Of a stretch of DNA of 64,000 nt, positions 34,418 to 42,991 are shown one piece after another. Positions within the stretch are counted from its first letter, which is position 1, and each line of letters begins with the position of its first letter. The position numbers and the translations under genes were made by a program. The DNA is taken from positions 2,294,001 through 2,358,000 of the forward strand of contig NZ_CP083439.1 of assembly GCF_021919125.1 (NCBI RefSeq), in the 5' to 3' direction. This DNA is from Clavibacter sp. A6099 (GTDB lineage: Bacteria > Actinomycetota > Actinomycetes > Actinomycetales > Microbacteriaceae). Below the pieces are notes generated by a model. That model did no database searches. It was not told where the DNA came from and saw nothing but the letters and a program-made list of their open reading frames with translations.

Positions 34418-36583
34418 ATGACCGACCCCGCCGTCCCGGCCGTCTCCTCCCCCGCATCCGCCTCCCCCTCCAGCCCTCCCGTCGCGGACCAGCGCCCGAT
34501 CGAGCGCACCTTCCACGGCGACACGTTCGTCGACCGCTACGAGTGGCTGCGCGCCAAGGACGACGCCGATGTGATCGCGCACCTCGAGGCGGAGAACGCG
34601 TACGCGGAAGCGCAGACGGCGCACCTGGAGCCCCTGCGCGAGGCGATCTTCACGGAGATCAAGGACCGCACGCAGGAGACCGACCTCTCCGTCCCCGTCC
34701 GCGAGGGCGACTGGTGGTACTACGCCCGCACGGTCGAGGGGTCGCAGTACGCGATCCGCTGCCGCCGGCCCGTCGCGGGTCCTGACGACTGGACGCCGCC
34801 CGTCGTCGAGCCCGCGGCCGACGGCGGCGCGGTCCCCGGCGAGCAGGTCCTGCTCGACTCCAACGTCGAGGCCGACGGCCACGAGTTCTTCTCGCTCGGC
34901 GCCTTCGAGCTGAGCCCCGACGGATCCCTCCTCGCCTACTCCACCGACACGGAGGGCGACGAGCGGTTCACGCTCAAGATCCGCGATCTCGCGACGGGGA
35001 CCGACCTCGCCGACGAGATCCCCGGCACCAGCCACGGCGCCACCTTCTCGGCGCACGGCGACCACCTGTTCTACGTGACGGTCGACGACGCCTGGCGCCC
35101 CGACACCGTGTGGCGCCACCGCGTCGGCACGCCCGCGTCGCAGGACGTCAAGGTCTTCACCGAGCCCGACGAGAGCTACTTCGTCGGCTTCGGCATGACC
35201 CGCAGCCGCCAGTACCTCACCATCTACGTCGGCTCGAAGATCACCACCGAGGTGCTGCTGCTCGACGCCGGGGATCCCACGGGCACGTTCCGCTCGGTGT
35301 GGCCGCGTCGGCACGGAGTCGAGTACGACGTGGACCACGCGGTCATCGACGGATCCGACCGGCTCCTCATCCTGCACAACGACGGCGCCACGAACTTCGA
35401 GCTGATCGACGTGCCGGCCGACGACCCGACGTCCACGACCGACCGCCAGGTGGTCATCCCCCACGACGACGAGGTGCGCCTCGAGGACGCCAGCGCGTTC
35501 GCCGACCACCTCGTGATCTCGTACCGCCGCGAGGGCCTCACCCGCGTCGGCGTGATCCCCTTCGACCGCGTGCTCGACGGCGAGCAGCTGCACGAGATCG
35601 CGTTCGACGAGCCGATCTACACGGTCGGCACGGCGGGCAACCCCGAGTTCGCGCAGCCCACCGTCCGCCTCGGCTACACGAGCCTCGCGACGCCGGCCAC
35701 GACCTACGACTACGTGCTCGCGACCCGCGAGCTGCGCCTGCTCAAGCAGCAGCCCGTGCGCGGCGGATACGACCCCGACGACTACGTGCAGACCCGCGAG
35801 TGGGCGACCGCGGAGGACGGCACGGAGATCCCGCTGTCCGTCGTCTACAAGCGCGGCCTCGTGCACCCCGGCACGCCCGCGCCGCTCCTGCTCTACGGCT
35901 ACGGCTCGTACGAGGCGAGCATCGACCCGTCGTTCTCCATCGCCAGGCTGTCGCTGCTCGACCGGGGCATGGCCTTCGTCATCGCGCACGTGCGCGGCGG
36001 CGGCGAGATGGGCCGGCGCTGGTACGACGAGGGCAAGACGCTCACCAAGAGGAACACGTTCACGGACTTCGTCGCCGCAGCCGACCACCTCATCGCCCGC
36101 GGGTGGACGAGCCCGGAGAAGCTCGTGGCCGAGGGCCGCAGCGCCGGAGGGCTGCTGATGGGCGCGGTCGCGAACATCGCGCCGGACCGGTTCGCCGGGA
36201 TCCTCGCGGGCGTGCCGTTCGTCGACGCGCTCACGAGCATCCTCGACCCGTCGCTGCCGCTCACCGTGATCGAGTGGGACGAGTGGGGCGACCCGCTGCA
36301 CGACCCCGAGGTGTACGCGTACATGAAGTCGTACACGCCGTACGAGAACGTGCGCGAGGGCGTGCAGTACCCGCGGATCCTCGCGGTCACGAGCCTCAAC
36401 GACACGCGCGTGCTCTACGTCGAGCCCGCCAAGTGGACCGCCCGCCTCCGCGAGGTCGGCGCGCCCGTGGTGCTGCGCACCGAGATGCAGGCCGGCCACG
36501 GCGGCAAGTCGGGCCGCTACGACGCGTGGCGCGAGCGCGCATCCGACTACGCGTGGGTGCTCGACGTGGCGGGGCTCGCGTAA
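34418..36583 (+). CDS. ptrB: Oligopeptidase B (S9A prolyl oligopeptidase family)
   Basis: 721 residues: a seven-bladed beta-propeller (about 80-430) and a C-terminal alpha/beta hydrolase domain. Catalytic residues are S575 in EGRSAGGLLMG, D662 in SLNDTRV and H694 in AGHGGKSGR. The N-terminus has RTFHGDTFVDRYEWLRAKDD, the family start. Oligopeptidase B cleaves short peptides after Lys/Arg in the cytoplasm. The first 22 residues are a Pro/Ser/Ala-rich arm without a signal peptide. Predicted leaderless. It is monocistronic and followed by the thiamine riboswitch. Confidence 0.95.
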   Translation: MTDPAVPAVSSPASASPSSPPVADQRPIERTFHGDTFVDRYEWLRAKDDADVIAHLEAENAYAEAQTAHLEPLREAIFTEIKDRTQETDLSVPVREGDWWYYARTVEGSQYAIRCRRPVAGPDDWTPPVVEPAADGGAVPGEQVLLDSNVEADGHEFFSLGAFELSPDGSLLAYSTDTEGDERFTLKIRDLATGTDLADEIPGTSHGATFSAHGDHLFYVTVDDAWRPDTVWRHRVGTPASQDVKVFTEPDESYFVGFGMTRSRQYLTIYVGSKITTEVLLLDAGDPTGTFRSVWPRRHGVEYDVDHAVIDGSDRLLILHNDGATNFELIDVPADDPTSTTDRQVVIPHDDEVRLEDASAFADHLVISYRREGLTRVGVIPFDRVLDGEQLHEIAFDEPIYTVGTAGNPEFAQPTVRLGYTSLATPATTYDYVLATRELRLLKQQPVRGGYDPDDYVQTREWATAEDGTEIPLSVVYKRGLVHPGTPAPLLLYGYGSYEASIDPSFSIARLSLLDRGMAFVIAHVRGGGEMGRRWYDEGKTLTKRNTFTDFVAAADHLIARGWTSPEKLVAEGRSAGGLLMGAVANIAPDRFAGILAGVPFVDALTSILDPSLPLTVIEWDEWGDPLHDPEVYAYMKSYTPYENVREGVQYPRILAVTSLNDTRVLYVEPAKWTARLREVGAPVVLRTEMQAGHGGKSGRYDAWRERASDYAWVLDVAGLA

Positions 36584-36650
36584 CGGTCCCGCCACGCCGC
36601 CGCCGGTCGACCCGGCAGTTGCAACGCGTCTCCCCGTAGGGTGGATCACT

Positions 36651-36723
36651 GACACGGGGTGCCCACCAGGGCTGAGATGAGACCCGTCGCACCTGATCCG
36701 GTTCGCACCGGCGGAGGGATGTC
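36651..36723 (+). ncRNA. TPP riboswitch (THI element)
   Basis: The conserved core is complete: GGGGTGCCC, CTGAGATGAGACCCG, ACCTGATCCGG and a 3' GGAGGGATGTC, with GACA and TGTC closing the P1 stem. A TAGGGT hexamer at 36637-36642 sets the transcription start just before it. The 3' end holds GGAGGGA, the ribosome site of thiM, so thiamine pyrophosphate binding should block translation of the thiM / thiE-thiD-tenA operon. Confidence 0.95.
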
Positions 36724-36726
36724 ATC

Positions 36727-37554
36727 ATGAGCGCTGCGCGCCCATCGGCCCACGAGATCACGGGGACGGGGACCGCCTCGGCGGGTCTCCTCCTCCTGCT
36801 GCGGGAGCGCCAGCCGCTCGTGCAGTGCATCACGAACCAGGTCGTCACCGGATTCACCGCGAACGTCCTCCTCGCGCTGGGCGCCTCGCCCGCGATGACG
36901 GACGTGCCGACCGAGGCGGGGCCGTTCGCGCGCATCGCGTCGGGGCTGCTCGTCAACCTCGGCACGCCGCACGCGGAGCAGCGGGAGGCCGCCGTCGAGG
37001 CCGCGCACGCGGCGCGCGAGGCGGGGACGCCGTGGGTCCTGGATCCCGTCGCGGTCGGCGCCCTGCCCGTGCGGACGCGGCTGGCGCACGAGCTCGTGGC
37101 GCTGTCGCCGACGATCGTGCGCGGCAACGCGTCCGAGATCATCGCGCTCGCGACCGGCGGCGCGGGCGGCCGCGGGGTCGACGCCACCGACGAGGTCGAG
37201 GCCGCGCTCGACGCCGCGACGCTGCTCGCGCGCACCTTCGGCACGGTGGTCGCGGTCTCCGGGCCGGTCGACCACATCACGGACGGCCACCGGGTCGTGC
37301 GCGTGCACACGGGCGACGCGCTCCTCACCAGGGTCACGGGCGGCGGCTGCGCGCTCGGCGCCGTGATGGCGGCGTTCGCGTCGACGGATCCGGATCCGCT
37401 GCGGGCCGCCGTCGCCGCGACGAGCGTCTACACGGTCGCGGCGGAGATCGCCGCCGAGGGCGCGCGCGGGCCAGGATCCTTCGCGGTCGGGCTGCTCGAC
37501 GCGCTCGACGCCGTCACGCCCGAGCTGGTCGCCCAGCGCGAGCGCCTCTCGTGA
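36727..37554 (+). CDS. thiM: Hydroxyethylthiazole kinase
   Basis: 275 residues of the ribokinase-like ThiM family: [20 protein letters not shown] near 37-56, an ATP-binding [13 protein letters not shown] near 203-215 with the conserved cysteine, and [11 protein letters not shown] near 130. It phosphorylates 4-methyl-5-hydroxyethylthiazole for salvage into thiamine. The ATG at 36727 is only three bases past the riboswitch, whose 3' end supplies the ribosome site. Its stop overlaps the start of the next gene (GTGA). Confidence 0.95.
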   Translation: MSAARPSAHEITGTGTASAGLLLLLRERQPLVQCITNQVVTGFTANVLLALGASPAMTDVPTEAGPFARIASGLLVNLGTPHAEQREAAVEAAHAAREAGTPWVLDPVAVGALPVRTRLAHELVALSPTIVRGNASEIIALATGGAGGRGVDATDEVEAALDAATLLARTFGTVVAVSGPVDHITDGHRVVRVHTGDALLTRVTGGGCALGAVMAAFASTDPDPLRAAVAATSVYTVAAEIAAEGARGPGSFAVGLLDALDAVTPELVAQRERLS

Positions 37555-39851
37555 GCGCGCTCGACCTCTCCGTCTACCTCGTCACCGATCCCGCCCTGTG
37601 CGGCGCCCTCGGCGTGCCCGCGGTCGTCGCCGCCGCGGTGGCGGGCGGGGCGACGGCCGTGCAGATCCGCGACAAGCACGCGAGCGCGGCCGAGCTGCTG
37701 GCGACGGTGGTCGCGGCCGCGGAGGCCATCGACGCCCATGCGGCCGCGCATCCATCGGCGCGGCGTCCGCTGCTGCTCGTCGACGACCGCGTCGACGTCG
37801 TGCTGGCCGCGCTCGCCCGCGGCGCGCGCGTGGACGGCGTGCACGTCGGCCAGTCGGACGTGCCGGCCGACCTCGTGCGCCGGATGCTCGACGCCGCGAG
37901 CCCCGACCGACGTCTCGTCGTGGGCCTCACCGCGAACACGCCGGCCCACGTGGAGGCGGTCCGCGCGCTGCCGGCCGGGACGGTCGACTACCTCGGCGTC
38001 GGCGTGATCCGCCCCACGACCACCAAGCCCGACCACCCGGCGCCGCTCGGGCACGACGGCTTCGGGATCATCGCCGGGCTCTCGCCCGTGCCGTGCGTGG
38101 CGATCGGCGGGGTCGACGTGCGCGACGTCGCGGCGATCGCGGCGGCGGGCGGTGCGGGGACGGCCGTCGTGTCGGCGATCTGCGCGGCGGAGGATCCGGG
38201 CGCCGCGGCGCGCGGGCTGGTGGAGGCGTGGGCGCGGGTGCGCGCCGGCGTGACCGCGGCCGGGCCCGCGGAGGCGGCCGGGCTGGCGGAGGCGACGGGA
38301 CGCGTCGAGCCCGACGCGGATCCGGCCGACACGGCGAGCGCCGCGCCACCCGCAGCAGCCGACCCCACCCGCGTCCCCCGCGTCCTCAGCATCGCCGGCA
38401 CGGATCCCACGGGCGGCGCCGGCATCCAGGCCGACCTCAAGTCCATCGCGGCGAACGGCGGCTACGGCATGGCCGTCGTCACGGCGCTCGTCGCGCAGAA
38501 CACGACGGGCGTGCGGGAGATCCACGTGCCGCCCGTCGCGTTCCTGCGCGCGCAGCTCGACGCGGTGTCCGACGACGTCGTGATCGACGCCGTGAAGATC
38601 GGCATGCTCGGATCCGCCGCCGTGGTCGACGAGGTCGCCGACTGGCTGCGCGCGGTGCGCCGGCCGGTCGTGGTGCTGGATCCCGTGATGGTCGCCCAGT
38701 CCGGCGACGCCCTCCTCGACGCCGACGCGACGGACGCGCTCCGCCGCCTGCTGCCGCTCGCCGACGTCGTCACGCCGAACCTGCCGGAGCTGGCCGCGCT
38801 CCTCGGTGAGCGCGAGGCCGTCGGCTGGGACGAGGCGCTCGCGCAGGGGCGGACCCTCGCCGCGCGGCACGGCGTCCGCGTGGTCGTCAAGGGCGGCCAC
38901 CTGCGCGTCGACGACTGCCCGGACGCGCTCGTCACGCCGCGCGACGGCGACGCCGTGCCGTCGGTCGACGTCGTCCCGGGCCCGCGCATCGCGACGACCA
39001 GCACGCACGGCACCGGCTGCTCCCTCTCCAGCGCGCTCGCGACGCTGCATCCGCGCCGCGGCGACTGGCTGGCCGCGCTCGCGGAGGCGAAGGCCTGGCT
39101 CACGGGATCGCTCGCGCACGCCGATGGCCTCGAGGTCGGATCCGGCGCCGGCCCGCTCGACCACCTGCGCGCGCTGTGGGACGCGGCCGGCACCCACGCG
39201 GGTCCGATCTCCACCGAGATGTGGGCGGGATCCGCCGACCTCCGCGCCGAGATCGACGACCTCCCCTTCGTCCGCCGGCTCGGCGACGGCACGCTCCCCG
39301 AGGCGTGGTTCTCGCACTACCTCGCGCAGGACGCGATCTACCTGCGGGCCTACTCGCGGGTGCTCGCGCGGGCGAGCCAGCTCGCGCCGACGCCGGACGC
39401 GCAGGTCGTGTGGGCCCGCGGCGCCGCCGACGCGATCGCCGCCGAGTCGGCGCTGCACGAGGAGTGGCTGTCGCGGCATCCGGCCCCCGCCGTCGCCGCG
39501 CCGGTGACGCGCGCCTACGTCGACCACCTGCTCGCGCACGCCGCGACGAGCGACTACGCGGTGCTCGTCGCGGCGCTGCTGCCCTGCTTCACGATCTACG
39601 CGGACGTGGGCACCAGGCTCCGGGCGGCGGGATCCGCGGCGGCCGCGGCCGGCGACGCGCACCCGTACGCGGCGTGGCTGGCGACGTACGCGGATCCGGC
39701 GTTCGCCGCGGCCACCCGGCGCGCGTGCGAGCTGGTGGACGAGGCCGCCGTGCTCGCGGGTCCGTCCCGGCGGGCCGCGATGCTCGAGGCGTCGCGCCTG
39801 TCGTCCGCGTACGAGCGCGACTTCTTCCGCGCCCCGGAGGCGCTCGGCTGA
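37551..39851 (+). CDS. Trifunctional ThiE-ThiD-TenA thiamine enzyme
   Basis: 766 residues in one frame with three complete domains. ThiE (about 1-230): QIRDK at 38-42, [19 protein letters not shown] and CVAIGGV. A Pro/Ala linker follows. ThiD (276-540): [32 protein letters not shown] and [13 protein letters not shown] (anion loop at 486-491). TenA (550-766): C679 in LLPCFTIY is the aminopyrimidinase nucleophile and SSAYERDFF the C-terminal helix. Together with ThiM it turns salvaged pyrimidine and thiazole into thiamine phosphate. GTG start 37551 overlaps the thiM stop. The TenA fusion suggests salvage of degraded pyrimidine feeding directly into ThiD. Confidence 0.94.
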   Translation: MSALDLSVYLVTDPALCGALGVPAVVAAAVAGGATAVQIRDKHASAAELLATVVAAAEAIDAHAAAHPSARRPLLLVDDRVDVVLAALARGARVDGVHVGQSDVPADLVRRMLDAASPDRRLVVGLTANTPAHVEAVRALPAGTVDYLGVGVIRPTTTKPDHPAPLGHDGFGIIAGLSPVPCVAIGGVDVRDVAAIAAAGGAGTAVVSAICAAEDPGAAARGLVEAWARVRAGVTAAGPAEAAGLAEATGRVEPDADPADTASAAPPAAADPTRVPRVLSIAGTDPTGGAGIQADLKSIAANGGYGMAVVTALVAQNTTGVREIHVPPVAFLRAQLDAVSDDVVIDAVKIGMLGSAAVVDEVADWLRAVRRPVVVLDPVMVAQSGDALLDADATDALRRLLPLADVVTPNLPELAALLGEREAVGWDEALAQGRTLAARHGVRVVVKGGHLRVDDCPDALVTPRDGDAVPSVDVVPGPRIATTSTHGTGCSLSSALATLHPRRGDWLAALAEAKAWLTGSLAHADGLEVGSGAGPLDHLRALWDAAGTHAGPISTEMWAGSADLRAEIDDLPFVRRLGDGTLPEAWFSHYLAQDAIYLRAYSRVLARASQLAPTPDAQVVWARGAADAIAAESALHEEWLSRHPAPAVAAPVTRAYVDHLLAHAATSDYAVLVAALLPCFTIYADVGTRLRAAGSAAAAAGDAHPYAAWLATYADPAFAAATRRACELVDEAAVLAGPSRRAAMLEASRLSSAYERDFFRAPEALG

Positions 39852-40028
39852 CGCGAGCCGGCGGATCCGGGAGGCGGATCCGCACGCGGATCCACCCGCG
39901 CCTGGGGACGCCCCGGCCCCCTCCCAGCGGCACCCGCGGGAGGATGCCCGTGCCCCGACGCGACCACCGCGCCGGGGCTCCCCGTTCCACGACCCGGGCA
40001 CCCGCGTGCCCGACAGAGAGGACACCGC

Positions 40029-40919
40029 ATGCGCGTCCAGGCCGAGACCCCCGCCGTCACGATGCCCGACCACCAGTTCACGGGCGAGGTCCGCCTCCGC
40101 TGGCTCTCCACCCCGCAGACCCCCGAGCAGCGCGCCGTCGTCGCGGCCGTCACGTTCGCGGCCGGCGCCCGCACCGTGTGGCACTCCCACGTCCTCGGCC
40201 AGACGCTGCACGTGACCTCCGGCATCGCCCGGGTGGGCACGCGCGGCGGCGAGGTGGTCGAGGTCGGGCCCGGCGGATCCGTGTACATCGCGGCTGGCGA
40301 GGAGCACTGGCACGGCGCCACGGCCCACGCGCCGATGGAGCACATCGCGGTGCTGGAGGACGGCGACGATCCCGTCGACGCCACCACCTGGGGCGCGCAC
40401 GTGACCGACGAGGAGTTCCTGCGGCCGGCCGCCCCCGCGTCCGTCGCGGCGCCCACCGCCACCCCTGCGGCCGCGCTCCCGGTGCCGCTCGGCGCGCCCG
40501 TGCTCGTGCACGCGCTCCGCTACACGGCGATGTACGGCGAGAAGCCGTTCGACGAGGCGCTGCTCGTGTACCTCGACAACGGCTCCTACAAGATCCTCTC
40601 GCCCGGCGAGGAGCACTACGGCAGCTACGTGTCGGCGTCGGGGACGGGCGTCGCGCCGCGCCACGTCGCGTTCCTGTCGTGGCCGTCGGACGACTGGCAC
40701 CGCAACGTCGCCAGCCACACGCTCACGTTCTCGGAGGACACGGGAGCGTTCATCCAGTCGCTCGTGCTGCCCGGCGACGCGGTGCCGCGCGCGCAGCACG
40801 GCTTCGCCGAGGTGGTCGCGGATCCCGAGCGCGTCGACATGACGGCGTCGTGGGACGCGCTGCGGGTCACGCACGCGGCCGCCTTCGAGCGCCTGGCGGA
40901 GCGGGTCAGGCAGCTCTGA
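40029..40919 (+). CDS. Cupin-domain protein with an unknown second domain
   Basis: 296 residues. Residues about 20-130 form a cupin barrel: FAAGARTVWHSHVLGQTLHV carries the first metal-binding His-x-His and GGSVYIAAGEEHWHGA the second motif, so a bound metal is likely. Residues 150-296 (LRYTAMYGEKPFDEALLVYL, YGSYVSASGTG) are an unrecognised alpha/beta domain. The cupin part resembles manganese-binding quercetinase-like proteins. The ATG at 40029 follows AGAGAGGACACCGC. It stands alone after the thiamine operon, with a palindromic hairpin downstream. Confidence 0.78.
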   Translation: MRVQAETPAVTMPDHQFTGEVRLRWLSTPQTPEQRAVVAAVTFAAGARTVWHSHVLGQTLHVTSGIARVGTRGGEVVEVGPGGSVYIAAGEEHWHGATAHAPMEHIAVLEDGDDPVDATTWGAHVTDEEFLRPAAPASVAAPTATPAAALPVPLGAPVLVHALRYTAMYGEKPFDEALLVYLDNGSYKILSPGEEHYGSYVSASGTGVAPRHVAFLSWPSDDWHRNVASHTLTFSEDTGAFIQSLVLPGDAVPRAQHGFAEVVADPERVDMTASWDALRVTHAAAFERLAERVRQL

Positions 40920-40924
40920 CCGCG

Positions 40925-40948
40925 CGGGGCGGGCCGCGGCCCGCCCCG
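40925..40948 (+). terminator. Palindromic hairpin after the cupin gene
   Basis: A 24-base perfect palindrome of G and C only, six bases past the cupin stop. Likely terminator. Confidence 0.65.
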
Positions 40949-41033
40949 GCGCTACGCTCGATCCACCGCGAGCGCCTCCACCTCCCCCGCGAGGCGCGCG
41001 ATCCGCCCGAGCGCCCTCCCGGAAGCCAGGACC

Positions 41034-42413
41034 ATGACGACCACCACCCCGCCGCGCACGCGCGCCCAGCGCCTCGATGCCCTCCCCTGGACCCGCGCCC
41101 ACTCCCGCATCCTCGGCGGCAGCGGCGTCGGCTGGGCCCTCGACGCGATGGACGTCGGGCTCATCTCGTTCGTGATCGCGCAGCTGGCCGTGGTGTGGGA
41201 GGCGGATGCGGGCCAGCTCGGGCTCGTCGCCTCGGCGGGGTTCCTCGGCATGGCGATCGGCGCGAGCGTCGGCGGCCTGGTCGCCGACCGCATCGGCCGC
41301 CGCCAGGTGTTCGCGCTGACGCTGCTCGTCTACGGGGTGGCCACGGGCGTCTCGGCGCTCGCGATGTCGGTGGGCGCGCTCATCGCGCTCCGCTTCGTGG
41401 TCGGCCTGGGGCTGGGCGCGGAGCTGCCCGTCGCCTCGACCCTCGTGAGCGAGTTCTCGCCCGCCCGGATCCGGGGACGCGTCATCGTGATCCTCGAGTC
41501 GTCCTGGGCCGTCGGCTGGACGGCGGCGGCGCTCATCGGCTACCTCGTGATCCCCGCGAGCGACGACGGCTGGCGGTGGGCGCTCGCGCTCGGCGCGGTG
41601 CCCGCGGTGTGGGCCATCGTCGTGCGGCTGCGGCTGCCGGAGTCGGTGCGGTTCCTCGAGGCGAAGGGGCGGCACCGGGAGGCGGAGCGCGTGGTGCGCG
41701 ACCTGGAGGTCGCGGCGGGGGCGGATCCCTCGACGGACGGCGCCGTGGGTCCGACGGCCGAGGCCCGGGTCGCGGATGCCGCTGCCGGCAGCGAGACCGC
41801 CGTGGCCGCCCCGCACGCCGCGCCCCGCGAGCGCCTCTTCGGCGCCCGCCTCCGCCGCCGCACGCTGTCCCTCTGGATCGTGTGGTTCTGCGTCAACTTC
41901 GCCTACTACGGCGCCTTCATCTGGCTGCCGACACTGCTGGTCGCGCAGGGCTTCTCGCTCGTGCGCTCCTTCGAGTACACGCTGCTCATCACGCTCGCGC
42001 AGCTGCCGGGGTACGCGGTCTCGGCCTGGCTCGTGGAGCGCTGGGGTCGGCGGGTGACGCTCGCGGTCTTCCTCGCGGGATCCGCGGTGTCGGCCGGCCT
42101 CTTCGGCACCGCCGACTCCGTCACGGCCATCCTCGTGTTCGGCGCCCTCATGTCGTTCTCTAACCTCGGCGCGTGGGGCGCGCTCTACGCCGTGACGCCG
42201 GAGCTGTACCCGACCCGGGTGCGCGCGACGGGCGCGGGCAGCGCCGCGGGCTTCGGGCGCCTCGCCTCGATCGCCGCGCCGCTGTGCGTGCCGCCGCTCC
42301 TCGCGCTCGGCGGCGTCGCGCTCCCGTTCGGCGTCTTCGCGGCGGTGTTCGCGCTGGCCGCCGTCGCCGCGCTGACCCTCCCGGACCTCCGCGGCGCGGC
42401 CCTCGAGGACTGA
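41034..42413 (+). CDS. MFS transporter (NiaP/sugar-porter-like)
   Basis: 459 residues, about twelve membrane helices. Key motifs: VGWALDAMDVGLISFV in helix 1, GGLVADRIGRRQVF in the 2-3 loop, and PESVRFLEAKGRHREA before a long Ala-rich cytoplasmic loop that carries an unusual insertion (about 225-275). ELYPTRVRATGAG in the C-terminal half is typical of the metabolite-H+ symporters and NiaP-type organic-acid transporters. Probable uptake carrier; substrate unknown. The ATG at 41034 follows AGGACC. Confidence 0.85.
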   Translation: MTTTTPPRTRAQRLDALPWTRAHSRILGGSGVGWALDAMDVGLISFVIAQLAVVWEADAGQLGLVASAGFLGMAIGASVGGLVADRIGRRQVFALTLLVYGVATGVSALAMSVGALIALRFVVGLGLGAELPVASTLVSEFSPARIRGRVIVILESSWAVGWTAAALIGYLVIPASDDGWRWALALGAVPAVWAIVVRLRLPESVRFLEAKGRHREAERVVRDLEVAAGADPSTDGAVGPTAEARVADAAAGSETAVAAPHAAPRERLFGARLRRRTLSLWIVWFCVNFAYYGAFIWLPTLLVAQGFSLVRSFEYTLLITLAQLPGYAVSAWLVERWGRRVTLAVFLAGSAVSAGLFGTADSVTAILVFGALMSFSNLGAWGALYAVTPELYPTRVRATGAGSAAGFGRLASIAAPLCVPPLLALGGVALPFGVFAAVFALAAVAALTLPDLRGAALED

Positions 42414-42463
42414 GCGCGGGGATCCGGTCGGTACGCTCGGGAGGACCGAGCCGAGGAGACGCC

Positions 42464-42640
42464 GTGATCCTGTCTGTCGTGACGCCCGCCGTGATGGTGG
42501 TCGTGGTGATCCTCCTCGTCTTCGCGGTCATCGGGACCAGGCGCTCGAACCCGACGCAGGACGCGCAGGACGCCGTCGCCCGCGAGCGCCGCGCGGCCCG
42601 GAAGGCCGAGCGGGCGCGGCGCAAGGCCCAGCGCGGCTGA
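42464..42640 (+). CDS. 58-residue single-helix membrane protein
   Basis: 58 residues from GTG 42464: one hydrophobic helix (VMVVVVILLVFAVIG, about 10-24) and a basic, Arg/Ala-rich C-terminal tail (RRAARKAERARRKAQRG). The start follows GAGGAGACGCC. It resembles the many tiny unannotated actinobacterial membrane proteins. No family recognised. Between the MFS gene and another small membrane protein gene. Confidence 0.6.
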   Translation: MILSVVTPAVMVVVVILLVFAVIGTRRSNPTQDAQDAVARERRAARKAERARRKAQRG

Positions 42641-42694
42641 CCGGCGCTGGGGAGGATCCGCATCCCGCGCGCGTCCGACGCGCATCCTGGGCGG

Positions 42695-42916
42695 ATGACC
42701 CCGGACGATCTGCGGCACCGCCGCATCCGAGCCGCGCGTGACGCCGCCATCCTCTCCGCCTTCTACCTCGTGTCGCAGCTGGTGGTCGTACCCCTGGTCT
42801 CCGGGCGACCCGCTTCCGAGCAGGCGGGCCCGGCCGCCGTCTGGACGGTCCTCCTGTTCGCGTTCGCCTACTCGATCACGATGGCCCGGCACCGACGCAG
42901 CCGGGACCGCGACTAG
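42695..42916 (+). CDS. Small two-helix membrane protein
   Basis: 73 residues with two hydrophobic segments (AILSAFYLVSQLVVVPLV about 18-35 and AAVWTVLLFAFAYSITMA about 47-64) and basic ends (RHRRIRAARD, RHRRSRDRD). The ATG at 42695 has CATCCT six bases upstream, a weak version of the leaderless -10 pattern. Unknown function. The strong palindrome that follows separates it from the convergent helicase gene. Confidence 0.62.
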   Translation: MTPDDLRHRRIRAARDAAILSAFYLVSQLVVVPLVSGRPASEQAGPAAVWTVLLFAFAYSITMARHRRSRDRD

Positions 42917-42931
42917 ACCCCCACCGCACGC

Positions 42932-42969
42932 ACGACGCCCCCGCGACCAGCTGGTCGCGGGGGCGTCGT
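42932..42969. terminator. Perfect 38-base palindrome, bidirectional terminator
   Basis: The two 19-base arms pair exactly with no loop mismatch; the centre reads GACCAG/CTGGTC. It lies between convergent genes ending at 42916 and 42992, so it can terminate both. The central GACCA/TGGTC and outer ACGCC/GGCGT pattern also occurs in the hairpin at 16155. Confidence 0.8.
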
Positions 42970-42991
42970 CACGTGCGGCGTGTCGCGACAG

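Noticed and set aside
37428-41816. A very long open frame on the minus strand across the thiamine and cupin genes
   Set aside because: It lies antisense to ThiE-ThiD-TenA, cupin and MFS genes whose domains are intact. Its product is Arg/Gly/Ala/His-rich with no motif. Such long antisense frames are expected at about 73% G+C.
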